Below, one piece after another: positions 23,237 through 34,486 of a DNA stretch of 64,000 nucleotides. Each line of letters begins with the position of its first letter. Position 1 is the first letter of the stretch. The stretch is from Stictocephala bisonia (lineage: Eukaryota; Arthropoda; Insecta; Hemiptera; Membracidae). Under the pieces are notes generated by a model. It saw nothing but the letters and a program-made list of their open reading frames with translations. It was not told the DNA's origin and ran no database searches. Location: positions 1 to 64,000 of the forward strand of contig JAQJVL010002143.1 of assembly GCA_035578905.1 (NCBI GenBank), in the 5' to 3' direction. The position numbers were made by a program, and so were the translations under genes.

Positions 23237-24464
23237 CTGTCCGCGCAGAAATTATGGATACTCGAGTTCACGATACCATATCTCCGAAACGGTCCGTTCG
23301 ATTTTAACGAAATACCTATCAAATTAAAGGAAATATTGTCAACTTTTATACTACGAAGTTTCGATTTTTTACGTAGCTTTTTATAATTTATAAGACGGAA
23401 AAAGTGGAAAAAATTGGCATTTTTCACAATCTTTTTAGAAATCTCAACTTCAGGCAATTATTACAAAATATCTATTAAACGTATCAGCTTCAAATTTTAA
23501 TAGCTTATATGAAGTTTACTTACAAACACTTTTGTAGAGTTTCATAATTTTAACGTTATTATTTTTTATGTTCTTGTAAATTTTGTAAACCTTTGTTATC
23601 TTGGGTTTAAAATTCCCGCTCAAAACAGTGTTTTGACTATCAATTGATTGTATGAACGAAAAATATAGTGTCTACAGAATATGATGTAATAGTGATTTGT
23701 GATGAATTTATATTTTGTTAAACGTTTTTAATCCCGCGCGAGGGGCTGGTACGCAGGGAAACGCGCCGGGGATGGCTCGGGTTCTCCCACAAAACAAGTG
23801 CGATGTTGCTGTTCGGTGCACACAGAGGTTAACGACAGGGTGAAGTTTGCTAGTTTAAGGGAAGATTGGTCTGAGTCACCAACCCGTTCTATAGCATTCC
23901 GGCAACATCGCTTTTGTTTTGTGGGAGAACCCGAGCCATTCCCGGCGCGTTTCCCCGCGTACCAGCCCCTCGTGCGGGAATAAAAACGTTTAACAAATAT
24001 AAATTCATCACAAATCACTATTACATCATATTCTGTAGACACTATATTTTTCGTTCATACAATCAATTGATAGTCAAAACACTGTTTTGAGCGGGAATTT
24101 TAAACCCAAGATAACAAAGTTAACAAAGGTTTACAAAATTTACAAGAACATAAAAAATGATAACGTTAAAATTATGAAACTCTACAAAAGTGTTTGTAAG
24201 TAACCTTCATATAAGCTATTAAAATTTGAAGCTTTTGTAATAATTGCCTGAAGTTGAGATTTCCAAAAAGATTGTGAAAAATGCCGATATTTTCCACTTT
24301 TTCCGTCTTATAAATTATAAAAAGCTACGTAAAAAATCGAAACTTTGTAGTATAAAAATTGACAATATTTCCTTTAATTTGATAGGTCTTTCGTTAAAAT
24401 CGAACGGACCGTTTCGGAGATATGGTATCGTGAACTCGAGTATCCATAATTTCTGCGCGGACAG
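23237..24464. mobile_element. 1.23 kb foldback element with arms of about 570 bp
   Basis: Starts ctgtccgcgcagaaattatg at 23237 and ends with the exact reverse complement at 24464, between TA duplications (23235-23236, 24465-24466). The arms (about 23237-23808 and 23903-24464) are nearly identical. The loop is only about 95 bp. An empty version of the target exists at about 19590-19610 (gcgctactagtctggctgcg), which confirms the insertion point. The two mirrored reading frames starting MPEVEISKKIVKNA (both arms) show the mirror symmetry. No known protein motif was found in them. Such high arm identity suggests recent origin or gene conversion between arms. Confidence 0.85.
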
Positions 24465-24721
24465 TAGTCAGGCTGCGTATTTTCGGCTGTCAATGGTGGT
24501 GCAGTGACACGGGGCAATAAACTTCCAAACAATAGGGGTGGCCAGCCCCGAAGAGTGGTGAAAGTCCACATTCCAATCCCTTCCGCTGCAAATTAGCCCT
24601 TCAACGAAATGAGCAACACATTGGACTGCCCCAACATAATCTCGCATATGGTATATATTCAATGACAATGGTAAAGTTTGGTGAATTGTTTTGTTGAAAA
24701 AAAAACTTTCCATCAACTAAC

Positions 24722-25034
24722 CAATAGAAAGATTGTATTATGTACAATCAAAATTGTCTAAACCCGTCATTGGACTTTTCTTAGGTCTGTTTTTCCTTGG
24801 CGTTACGAACTTCTTTTCTTGTCCGGGTGACTGGGCAGCTTCCTTGGCGATTTTATATGCAGAACTATGTGATATTCCACATGCTTCTGCCACTTCTGAG
24901 AGCAACTTCTTCTCCGATAAATCTTCATTTTTCTTCTTTAAATAACATTGTAAATAATACTTCGCGTATGACTATGAATAACAGGTCTTTTTTTTATTTG
25001 ATTTACTAGTACTACTACCCGGCTGCACATTCAT
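24722..25034 (-). pseudogene. IS630/Tc1-type transposase, N-terminal half with helix-turn-helix
   Basis: From the ATG at 25032-25034 the frame gives MNVQPGSSTSKSNKKKTCYS, a TAG stop, then YYLQCYLKKKNEDLSEKKLL and SEVAEACGISHSSAYKIAKE, a helix-turn-helix. A basic segment KFVTPRKNRPKKSP and LDNFD follow, as in the DNA-binding part of this transposase type. It then stops at about 24722 and degenerates towards 24500, where the flank of the foldback element begins. It fits the half missing from 19798-20550, but the two pieces may come from two separate copies because the terminal repeat block is present twice. Confidence 0.6.
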
Positions 25035-26843
25035 TATGCTCCAGAAACTATATACACTATGCACTAAACGATTACGACACTAAACACTTATTTACAAAAC
25101 TAAAATAAATTTCGGGACACTAAACGTTAAAGCTAATGTTTTTAGAACCTCGCGTAGTATTCTGTCAGTTAGTTAACTTTACGAGAAACTGCAGAGGTGT
25201 CACGTGCCAGCGCATGAGCATTGGCGACATCGTCCACTGCGCACACATCGGAACGATTTTTCACAAGATGATTTACCTGTACAGCATTGTACAAAAACGT
25301 TGGCTCACTAATAAAGTTATTATAAATTCAAAATTTCGCAAGTAAGTGGTCGGAAAATATCTATTTCTTGTCATTTAAAGGTATAAAATTAAAAAAAATA
25401 AGAGTACAGTACATAAAGTACATCCCATAGAGATTTAGTTTTGAAAGGCCACAATTCAATTAGACCTACCGTACACAGCATTTTAAGTGAATAAATATTG
25501 ATTGAACACTTTGAAATGTTGTGTAAACTTTATACATAAGAAGTGGATGCTTACTGTGTTAGTATGAATTGATTATATAATAAAACTAATTTGTAATAAT
25601 ATAATAAAACTAAAAATTAGATTATATATTTGAGAGAAGACATTGAAAAGTTAACCTGTGAGGAAGTTTTACATTTTTTGGTCAGGTAAGTTTTGTCAGT
25701 GGGAAAGTTGTAGATAAACCCTGTTACTTTATTTTTTATTTGAACCCTTTTTCACAAATAGGTATAGTTTAGTCTGTAATAAGTGACAAAGAAACATGAC
25801 TGTGCGGCGCGCGCGCACAGTGGCAATCGTGATGTATTTGGTGAGCTGGCCTCACTCTGAACCATCAATCCATTGGTACTAAAATATGAACCCAGCAGAA
25901 ATATTTACTAAGGGACATCCCTACACGCTTCGCGTGCCAAACCCGCCACTCGCTGCGCTCGTTACACCATAACATTTGTTTGTTTTCATAAAATTTGTTT
26001 ACATCCAAACACCTGTTGAAACTTTGTAGAAATCAAAATTTACATTTGAAAATCTGTTTTTTTTAATTTCAATCTCATGTTATTTATTCTTATGAAAAAA
26101 AACGTACTTCACATACCCTTCAGGGTGAAAATATTGAAGAATTAAGAATTTATTGCACAACTACGAACAAAGGAAAATTTGTTGACACCTCAACAGTTGG
26201 TCAAGAGTTGAGCTGACAAAAAACAGCTTCACGCATTATATATGAGGATTTTTATTTAAAACTTATTCTACTAAAAATACGTTGCTTAAAGTTGAATTAA
26301 TAATGTTGGGCAATGAATATTACAGGTATAAAGCAAATTATTATTTTTCGGTTATTTTAACAAAGCACCAAATCATTTACAATAGGTATATTATAGTATA
26401 TAAGTGTCACATTTATTTTTTAGTAACCCACCCGTTCCAAAAGTAAACTGCTTGCTGTTTATTTATTGCTGTTTATTAACTCTCTTTGAAAATATTTATA
26501 AATACAATTTGTTGTTTAGTTTGCTCATTTTTAAGCATACAAGGAATTTGAAATCAATTATTTGTTACTGTATCACCCTATCTCCTCTGGAGGCAGTTTT
26601 TTGGAATTTTAATAAAAAACATAGTCAAAATTAAGATACAAATTGAACTGTTATTTTTTTTTCTCGAGGTATTTTTGTTGGTGTGACAATCTATCCACAA
26701 TCTCCTTCCTTTCTTAATTTATAATTTCTCAATCCTAGTTCTTTCACTAATTAACGTAGCCTCACTGGTTTCTGTAATATACACACACTTACAAATTCTA
26801 GGTCTTCGGGGTTCGACCGTGTCAATTGGCTATGTACAAACAT

Positions 26844-26886
26844 TGCCGACGTTTCGGTCACATTGCAGTAGGCCATCCTCAGGGCG
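26844..26886 (-). ncRNA. degenerate hammerhead motif in PLE-1
   Basis: The same layout as in PLE-2: gcc, CTGAGGA, a stem II of ggcctac / gtgacc that now has mismatches, then GAAAC, GTC and ggc. The conserved core boxes are kept, but stem II is damaged, so activity is doubtful. Confidence 0.5.
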
Positions 26887-26898
26887 AGACGATCACAG

Positions 26899-27493
26899 TC
26901 ACAGAATTTGACTGGCAGGTACGGGCCGGGCTCGTAGGTTATATACCCGCCTGGTGGTGGTGGGGGTGTTCTGGTAACTTCCATACCGTTCCAGTCCCTC
27001 TTGGCTCCGGCTGCTTCTGGAATGTTCTAGATTATTTTTTATGCGTGGGGACTGCTGGCCTTCCGTTATGCATTGTACTTTTAATTTACTTAAAATTGGT
27101 TTCCACGTATTACTTAATTCTAATCCACTATCTTTATTAAAATTGTCAGTATGCTTTCTTATTTCTATAGCTTCTAAGATTTTTCTTTCGAAATAATTAT
27201 CAGAATTTACTAAAACGCTAACTTTGTCAAATTCTTTTTCATGATTTGTTTTAAACGAGTGGTCGGCAATTGCAGAATGTTCTATAACATTATTTTTAGT
27301 GCACCTGATGTGTTCTTTTATTCTAGTTGAGACCAATCTTCCAGTTTTCCCCACGTAGCACCTGCCACAGCTACATTTGATATGGTAAACACCAGAAGTT
27401 TGCAGCGGAAATTTCTCTTTCGTTGAACGTAAAAATTGTTTTATTTTTGTAGGTGGTTTGAACACGGTTTTTATACTATGTTTATTTAAAACT
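26899..27493 (-). pseudogene. Penelope GIY-YIG endonuclease domain (C-terminal part of PLE-1 ORF)
   Basis: Nicks DNA to start target-primed integration in Penelope-like elements. Visible motifs: TSGVYHIKCSCGRCYVGKTG (the GIY-YIG pair is GVY and YVG, with the Penelope-specific Cys cluster between them), RIKEHIRCTKNN, and NYFERKILEAIEIRK with the metal-binding Glu. After a K-rich linker the protein ends in YNLRARPVP. The frame differs by one from the RT frame. A base is missing in an A-run at about 27497, where the RT frame ends GLQKK and the next frame continues ISRVLNKH. Otherwise the domain is open, so the copy is fairly young. Confidence 0.85.
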
Positions 27494-27497
27494 CTGC

Positions 27498-28258
27498 TTA
27501 TTTTTTCTGTAAGCCTTTGACATATGGTAAAATGGCGTAGTTTTTTCTTTCTTCTTGTTGTTGTTCTATAGGCGCTCTTAATTTTCCTTGTCTGTTAATA
27601 GCCTTGTTAATTTCAAACGTCCTGTATCCATTGCATTTAAGAATTTTCACTAAATTCAAATTTTCTGCTTTGATATGTTCTGAGTCTGCAATGTGAAATG
27701 TGCGATTGGCTAAGGTATTTAGAACTGTAGTCTTCTGTAGAGGATGATGATGAGACTCCGCATGTAGATAAAGATCTGTGTGAGTTTTCTTTCTGTATAC
27801 CGTGTGACCTAAGCTTCCATCCGGTTTCCTAATTACTAAAACATCGAGAAAAGGTAACTTCCTGTCTTCTTCAATTTCCATTGTAAACTGAATTTTAGGA
27901 TTGATAGAATTTATGTGTTGGTGAAATTGATCCAGAGCGTGTCTTCCATGAGGCCAAATAACAAATGTATCATCCACAAAACGTAAAAATAACTTGGGTT
28001 TTAGATCTGCAGAGTCCAGAGCTTTACTTTCGAAGTTTTCCATGAATAGGTTAGCTACAACCGGTGATAGTGGTGACCCCATAGGTGTCCCTTCTATCTG
28101 TTCATAAAAGCTGCCATCAAAATAAAAATATGTAGAGCGAAGACACAATTCTGCAATTTTAGCTAAATCTTCTGGTAGCAAATGTTGTATTATTTTAACT
28201 ATCTCATCTAGAGGAAGCCTATCCATGAAGTGACGACCGTGGAAGCCTATCCATGAAG
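27498..28258 (-). pseudogene. Penelope reverse transcriptase domain, N-terminally truncated
   Basis: Reading leftwards: FMDRLPLDEIVKIIQHLL, FDGSFYEQIEGTPMGSPLSP, VVANLFMENFE, then FLRFVDDTFVIW with the catalytic FVDD, followed by LPFLDVLVIRKPDGSLGHTV and the thumb-like KILKCNGYRTFEINKAI. These are the RT motifs 4 to 7 order seen in Penelope-like elements, whose RT is related to telomerase. The motifs upstream of FYFDGSFYEQ are lost by 5' truncation. The first 3-4 codons of the longest frame come from flanking DNA. One frameshift separates it from the endonuclease domain. Confidence 0.88.
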
Positions 28259-29944
28259 ATACACACACTTGTCGAAATACTTATATACATTTAACACTGT
28301 TTTCCTCACCACTTTTAGTTATTTTTATTTTAGCTTTCTTTTCCATTGTGAAAGTCCACACTGAATCACTAAAATTATATTTATTGAATTCACTCGATAA
28401 CTTTTTCAAAACACTCTGAAAAACATGAACAAACATGAACGCTTGTAATTTCTTCTTGAGGGGTGTTTGTTTATTCTTTTGCATCAACAGATAAAGATGA
28501 AAAGAGGGAAAGTCCCAAATGAGTCACAGGAGTCACACACATGCCTGCCTTGTTTTCAGTTGTGTTATTGATGGGTTAGAGATAATATAAAACACACACT
28601 GAGCTGGATTTTATTTGTTTGAAAGCTTATTTTTATTACAACTAATTATATATTAATTGTGACACAATTCATACATTTCTTAAATATTATTAAAAAAATA
28701 CGCCTAATAAACTACCGTAAATTATTATATACAAACATAATTTTATTAAATCAATTAATAATATCAAAACTCGTTAATTTAGGTACAAAACATAGGTTGT
28801 GCCAATAAATAAACGCTCATTTTTTTTGTCTTGGAAAAGGTTAATTAAAACTTGATTGCTTCAAGTAGACATTACAGCATTATACTTGATAATTAATTTT
28901 ATATTTTACTATATTTCTATTTTTATCAGTAATAAAATATTCTTGTAAATGAATAAACAAACATATGTGAAAAATCTTCAGATTTTTATAGTTATAAATT
29001 TTGTTCTTTAAATAAATTTTGTACTAATGTAATGTCCCGACTTTGTAATATGTTTGAATAGTTTGTTTTACATTTAAGGAAATGAACAAATAAAGGTTAT
29101 TAAGCATTTATAAAGTTCACTTCATTATAAAATCCACTATATTCTTCAATATAACATAATTCACAAAATATGCATTATATACCAAATAAGCTCCGAAATA
29201 GTAATTAGATTTAGAAGAGATTTAGAAATAAAGACTTAGAAAGATTTAGTTATAGTTACGACTTAGAAAGATTTAGTAATGAAATAGAAGTGTGAGTGAG
29301 AAACTTCTGTTTAACAACTACCATAGTCCAACAACTAACTACTGAAGGAATTGTCAGTGGTTTTATTCAGAGTTTAATTGTTTACAGATCATTTGTTACA
29401 AATATGTTGATCTTCAGTACTCTTCCTAGCCATGAGTTGTGTCAACAACTTGTTGACTGTTCAGTGTTGAAATCACTAGATGATTCAGAGAAGTAGAATA
29501 TAAGAACATAATTATTACAAATTAAATATATACAATATGTGTAGGAAATATTAGAATAATTATAGCGATAATATAATAATTACATATTCATTACAATTAA
29601 ATATAGTCATTACACTAACAATATTTGATTTGTACACTATTTAATATCTAATTCAATTTTATGAGACATTTTAGACACGTGTTTTTTGAAACAAAAATAC
29701 TGTAATATTATATCCGAGCAAAACCGTGAGGATGCTGTATGACAGTAGGCAGACGACAGTGGGCAGACGACAGTGCTCTATATTTTTGCACCAGCTAGTA
29801 GCGCTGTGTTTGTCCATAAGAGCAGTACTGTATTCTCAACCTCCACGTGAAATAGAGTGCTTTATAACCTTGGGAGTTAAAGGGCTCCTCCTTTTTTTTT
29901 TAATTGTAAGAAAAAGACAAGATACATTAACTTAACCCTAGATC

Positions 29945-30730
29945 GGCGATAGTGGTAAACTCCCAAAATACCAGTGCCATTACTGGCGCTTTGCAAGCCT
30001 TTTTTGTCGTAAAAATCTTAAGAAATACTAAATATACTTCAAATGTACATTTTAGCATATTGTTTTTCTTCTCAAGAACTGAACAATCACATAATACTAT
30101 CAAAACTCACATACCATTTTAGTACATAATTATCAAGGAAAAATGAAAAAAAGGAAAAAAATTGAAAATATTGTACGGAAATTATAAATTTGAATCCTAA
30201 TTAGCGGTACTAAACAAATTTTGTAAATGATTCCAAGATAGCCAAATTGTTTAGAATTTAATTCACTATAATAATATGTTGTTATATTTTAGATAAACTA
30301 CAAGGTTTTTTTAAAAATATTTGTTTTCATAACAGTTACAGTATGATCATTGTAGGTAATCAAATCGTACATGAAAAAAATTGGAAAAATCAGCATTGAA
30401 TAGGGAATAAAAAGTTGATCAGGAATAATATTTATATTGTACCCTAAAACATATTTTCATATTTTTTGTTATGGAGAAAGGCTACTCTACGTAGAATTTG
30501 AAACATGCAAAAAAGGGTATACAAAAACATTTTTGGTAAAACACCAATATCACCTACAACTTTGCAATTTGTTTTGGGGGATAGAGTATTTAATTCTCTG
30601 CAGACTGACATTTAGTAGATCTTATTCCGTCTTCTGGTTATTCAGTCATGCGACAAACATCGACCATTTTACCCCCTCCAGACCTCCAGGCAGGAGTTGA
30701 GCGGGAGTTTGTTGTTGCGCATTCCTATGT
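29945..30730. repeat. dispersed repeat, copy 2 (partner at 10965-11545)
   Basis: Aligns with copy 1 (see there). The left side begins just after TTAACCCTAG (29934-29943), which would fit a piggyBac-type terminus. No right partner was found. Confidence 0.55.
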
Positions 30731-31867
30731 TTATAAAACTGCATACAAAATTATTAAAAATCTGAAATATATAGAACAGAAAATTCTGCGTTGATTGGTA
30801 CTAAGTTTGTTGGGCTTACTTGATGATAAACATAAGTTTTATTGATTTTATCATAGGAGCGTAAAATATGCTCTACATCTTGATGACAAGGGGTTTGTAG
30901 CAGCATAAAATATGCTCTACCCCCGGATCCAGGGGCAAACTTTAATTCGCAGCACTCAAGTGTACTTTTAGAATTGTGCATATGATAACAAGAAGTTTTT
31001 ATTGATTAAATAATTTCTATATCGTTGTTGAAACCTGTATATCTTAATTGTAACCGCTCTACACTCCACCGTAGTTGCGCTCGTCAATTGATTGATAGGT
31101 GAATACTTTATTTTACCTCTTAGGTAGGTATACTCGAAGAAAAAACTCTTTTCCAATTAGTCCCTCCACGATGACTGCAATCGTAGGGACATATCTGGTG
31201 ACTGCTCGCTCAAATGATGTGATCCTTTAGTTGAAGCCAGGACGTAACTCTGATACTCTAGTGTACTGGAAGTGACCTACAATCAGGTTTGCCAACTATT
31301 AATGTATAAAATTCGGGTCAGACACAGAAAACAAGCAACCAGCTTACTCAGCGGCATTTGTACGGGGAATGGGCTTTGAGGGCCGCCGCTGTAATGAAAA
31401 CTCTTAACACTGCGGTGGTCGCGTGGATGACAATTGTCATCCACCGTGTTTTTCATACTTATTTTGCATTTTAACATTATGTTACAAAATATTTGGCTTT
31501 CGAGTGGTTAATTAAATCTATATTACAGCTTTTGACAAACTTTCAATAACTTATTTATTTTAATGAATAAATATAGAATAATAACATTTCAATTGTTCAT
31601 AGTACAGTAATTAATTGCATTAAAATGTTTGAAAAGTGTTTATTCATAATTATTTACTGCTTTGAATCGTGTTAATCAAACTATTTCTAGTATGATTTTA
31701 ATTATGAGGGGGTGACTATGATTATTTTTACAAACAATATCAATAAATAAGAGGCTCCAATGAGAGGTGAGTCACTTTTCAATATTGTAGGTAAGATATT
31801 ATGTTTAAAATATATAGTTAAACTGTCTGAACTAACTCTCTAATCAATTTGATGTTGATGTTAACAG
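30731..31867. other. upstream flank of the BTB gene, no gene recognised
   Basis: Mostly AT-rich. A perfect 22-bp palindrome lies at 31423-31444, preceded by TTAACACTGCGG. No promoter could be assigned. The acceptor-like ttaacag at 31861-31867 suggests that an upstream 5' untranslated exon is spliced to the coding exon. Confidence 0.35.
31423..31444. repeat. perfect 22-bp palindrome
   Basis: gtggatgacaattgtcatcc followed by ac is its own reverse complement. It stands 15 bp after a TTAA, so it could be the end of a piggyBac-type relic. A regulatory role cannot be shown. Confidence 0.5.
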
Positions 31868-31868
31868 G

Positions 31869-31976
31869 ATGGCACAAGGAGGAGTAGCAAATGTAGCTGA
31901 GGCAGATCCACAGTTTATCGACTACCTGATTAATAAAGCCACACATGAGACTTATTTTCTTGTTGGAAAGGAAAAA
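31869..31976 (+). CDS. BTB/POZ-domain protein, coding exon 1
   Basis: ATG at 31869 follows an acceptor-like ttaacag and one base. The exon encodes 36 residues, MAQGGVANVAEADPQFIDYL then INKATHETYFLVGKEK, and ends at a consensus donor (aaa|gtaagt, 31977) in phase 0. The last part, ETYFLVGKEK, is the first beta strand of a BTB fold. The next exon (54313) starts in phase 0 with TKIGAVKLMLAAHSDVL, which completes the typical BTB order (strand, then xLAAHS-V). BTB domains form dimers and often link substrates to cullin-3 ubiquitin ligases or act in transcription; the role of this protein is not known. The following intron is 22.3 kb because of TE insertions. Confidence 0.75.
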
Positions 31977-32944
31977 GTAAGTTGAAGAAATTGCACATCT
32001 GTCAATTAAATAAACTAGATATTAAAAATTATGTTATGAAGACGTTTTCACTCGTCATATTTTTTTCTATTAATCAAGCTTGTTTATTTTCTTTATCAAC
32101 AATTACTTCACACAAATAATCTCTGTGAAATTTACTTACTATTACTCGTAAATAATAAATAAAGTAAGTAATTATCATTATATATAATTGTAAATGATTT
32201 ATCTATTTAAAATTATGCAATAACTCTTATGTCATGACCAAAAATACTTTCATTTTTTGGTGTCACTATTTAGAATAGCCTACTGAATGTAAAAATTAAT
32301 TATATTTATATACACGAATCAAGTTGTGGCTGTGGGGTTTATTGAAATATATTCAAAATAAGAATCATTATAACTTAAATTATTAGGATAATTATAAAAG
32401 AATTACGTACAAATTTTATTTTTCATTTTCACATTTAAAAACGCCATTTGGCTTCCACCCACTAATTCAATAAACACTAAACTTCCACCCACTGGTCCAT
32501 ACTAAACTACATTTTAGCACACTAACCTCATGTAAAAAAACTAAATAAAGTTACTTTCAATATTTTGTACGCATAAGGGGTAATTTAAATGTGTTTTTCT
32601 CTAATAGTGATGGTTTTGAGGAGAGAGAATAACGTCAATATTTGGTGATATGGTGTATGTGACTAAAATATGGATATGGCCGATATTATCTTAAGAAAAT
32701 ATCGATACTAATACATCGATATATTGAAACCTATTTATCGATATTTTCGATATATGTTGCCATCCTTATTTGTGGTTGATAGAAAATAAAATGCAATCAA
32801 ATTTGTATAATGACAGTGTAAACTAAACTGGCTTCGGTTAAATATGTCATATACAACAAATTGTTGGAAAGATACCTTAACAAGTAGATGGATATGAGTA
32901 TATCAGCTTTTGAAAGACAGAGGAACTTATGGTTTTATTTAGCA
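31977..32944. other. BTB intron 1, 5' part; nothing recognised
   Basis: AT-rich intronic sequence. A short run of cgatat words (about 32690-32760) resembles a decayed simple repeat. Confidence 0.4.
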
Positions 32945-33110
32945 ATATGGTAAGTTTATTTATTCTTAAAACACGGTCATTAAGATATGTGCAAATATGG
33001 ATTTTGGTCTTGTTACAAACTAAGGCCGACTATTCTTTAGAAAGTGTCATACCTAATTAAGAGCCCAATGGCAATGATCCCTTTAAAAATTTGGCATGAC
33101 TCTGATTGTA
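32945..33110 (-). mobile_element. SINE fragment
   Basis: On the - strand it contains gacactttctaaagaatagt, cggccttagtttgtaacaa and the tail word atatctta. These match the SINE at 53312-53605. The head is incomplete and the tail is next to tttatttatt. Confidence 0.6.
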
Positions 33111-33245
33111 TCATAATTGGTATATTACCATAAGAGGACATGGAGTTTATAGGAAATAGTTTTGACAACCATTACTAGGCTCCCCCTCCCTCCTTGTACT
33201 AAAACATTGAATATGGTGTAACCTGAGTTATGTCAGAATGAATCA

Positions 33246-34460
33246 TGTAACAGGTCCACCAAATTGATAGGCAAATTAATTACGTTAAATAAATAATAAA
33301 TTATTATATAGAAGGAAAGGAATATATTTAATTAAAATAGAGGGAGAAGTTTCAAATCATATTAGAGAATTGTAGTGTGGAAAATAACCGTGGGACAGAC
33401 GAGGCTCCAGCAATAAATCACAGTAAACAAACCCTTTGTTCGAAACAGGATGGGTGGACCGAATTCCAAGAATTATCAAAACATATGGGAATATCTGAGA
33501 CTAAACAATCAGCAAGTTGTGACGTAGGAGCGTGAGACAAGCAGCGACAGGCCGGTGGGTTATTTTCCATTGTACCCCACCATGTCACAAGTGTGATGCG
33601 CAACTCAGAGGACGAATTTTGACAAGAACCAATCAGAACGGGACATGTATTTCCAAATTTGCCCGTAGGCCGCAGCAGCTGTCAGAGCAGCTACATTGTA
33701 ATATAACCAGAAGGGTCATAGTCGCGTACCCAAAGGAAGAAAGGCGGGAATCTGATGTCAACGGTTGAGAGGAATTCCTCAGCCCATTTTGCAAATACTC
33801 CGAGATCGAGGAGGACCATCCTCCACTGACACCACCGGTCCCGGGCTACGTTTTCGGGAGAAAGTGTTTAAAATATGTGCGTTTTAATATATTAAACAAC
33901 AGTCATTAGTAAAGAATTAATTATCAACTCAGTTTAAATTGCGTAGTTGTGAATAAACGATGGGATGTAAGAAGGACATGATATTCAGCCACGAACTCTG
34001 CCTCCTCAGATAAGCTATATAACAAGTAGTTTATAAGATCTAAATAATTTTTTTTATCAGTTTGATTAAAGTTAATATTTTACATTGAAGATCTTGTTTT
34101 GTAAAGCAAATTAAGACAGTTATAACACTTCATGTTATAATCAAATAATAATTTTATTCTTTGTGGAAAATATGTAATTAAAATAATTTTGTAAAGTAAC
34201 TTTTGTTTCAATGTACTACTTAGTTCCACCGATTTACCTATAAACGACCCTGAGATACCATAAGAGAACTCACAAAATCATTCAATTTGAATAAATTTAA
34301 ATAAATTAACAATTCATTTAAATCAAAGTAACTTATAAATAAAGACGAGTTCAAAAGAGCTGGCTCGACAACCTGAAGCTTTGTTGTTGCATATTTAATT
34401 ATTATTATTATTTGTTGCAAATCTATTTAAAAATACCACAAAGGAAAAGTGAGTTCTACA
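33246..34460 (+). repeat. 5' LTR, 1215 bp
   Basis: Same sequence as 44216-45430, offset 10970. It begins TGTAACAGGTCC and ends GAGTTCTACA. The 61- to 78-codon frames inside it occur identically in both LTRs and are not genes. Promoter and polyadenylation sites must lie here, but I cannot fix them. Confidence 0.95.
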
Positions 34461-34486
34461 GAATGACCCCCAACAATGTGGAGCTA

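Larger units (their letters stand above)
26791..28258 (-). mobile_element. Penelope-like element, 5'-truncated (PLE-1), 1.47 kb
   Basis: Encodes the Penelope pair of domains, RT then GIY-YIG endonuclease, on the - strand. It is flanked by a 12-bp direct repeat atacacacactt (26779-26790 and 28259-28270), the target duplication. Comparison with copy A of the host repeat shows an uninterrupted sequence at the corresponding place near 4790-4860. At the 5' joint an 18-bp word (ggaagcctatccatgaag) is repeated at 28213-28230 and 28241-28258, as expected from template slippage when a 5'-truncated copy is finished. The N-terminal RT motifs are missing. A degenerate hammerhead lies near the 3' end. Confidence 0.9.
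25275..29857. repeat. copy B of the 2.2 kb TIR repeat, interrupted by PLE-1
   Basis: Aligns with copy A (3640-5803) along its length: shared words include aaaaacgttggctc, gtgacaaagaaacatgactg, tatctcctctggaggcagtt, taacactgttttcctc and caccagctagtagcgctgtg. The right terminus reads gaaatagag at 29857, followed by TG rather than TA. The copy is split at 26779-28270 by a Penelope-like insertion. No coding capacity of its own was found. Confidence 0.7.

Noticed and set aside
30437..30700. 87-codon + strand frame in the dispersed repeat
   Set aside because: Not preserved in the partner copy at 10965-11545, so not a conserved gene.
33418..33768. 61- and 78-codon frames that occur twice (also at 44388-44738)
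   Set aside because: They lie in the LTRs of the same element; no motif; identical only because the LTRs are identical.
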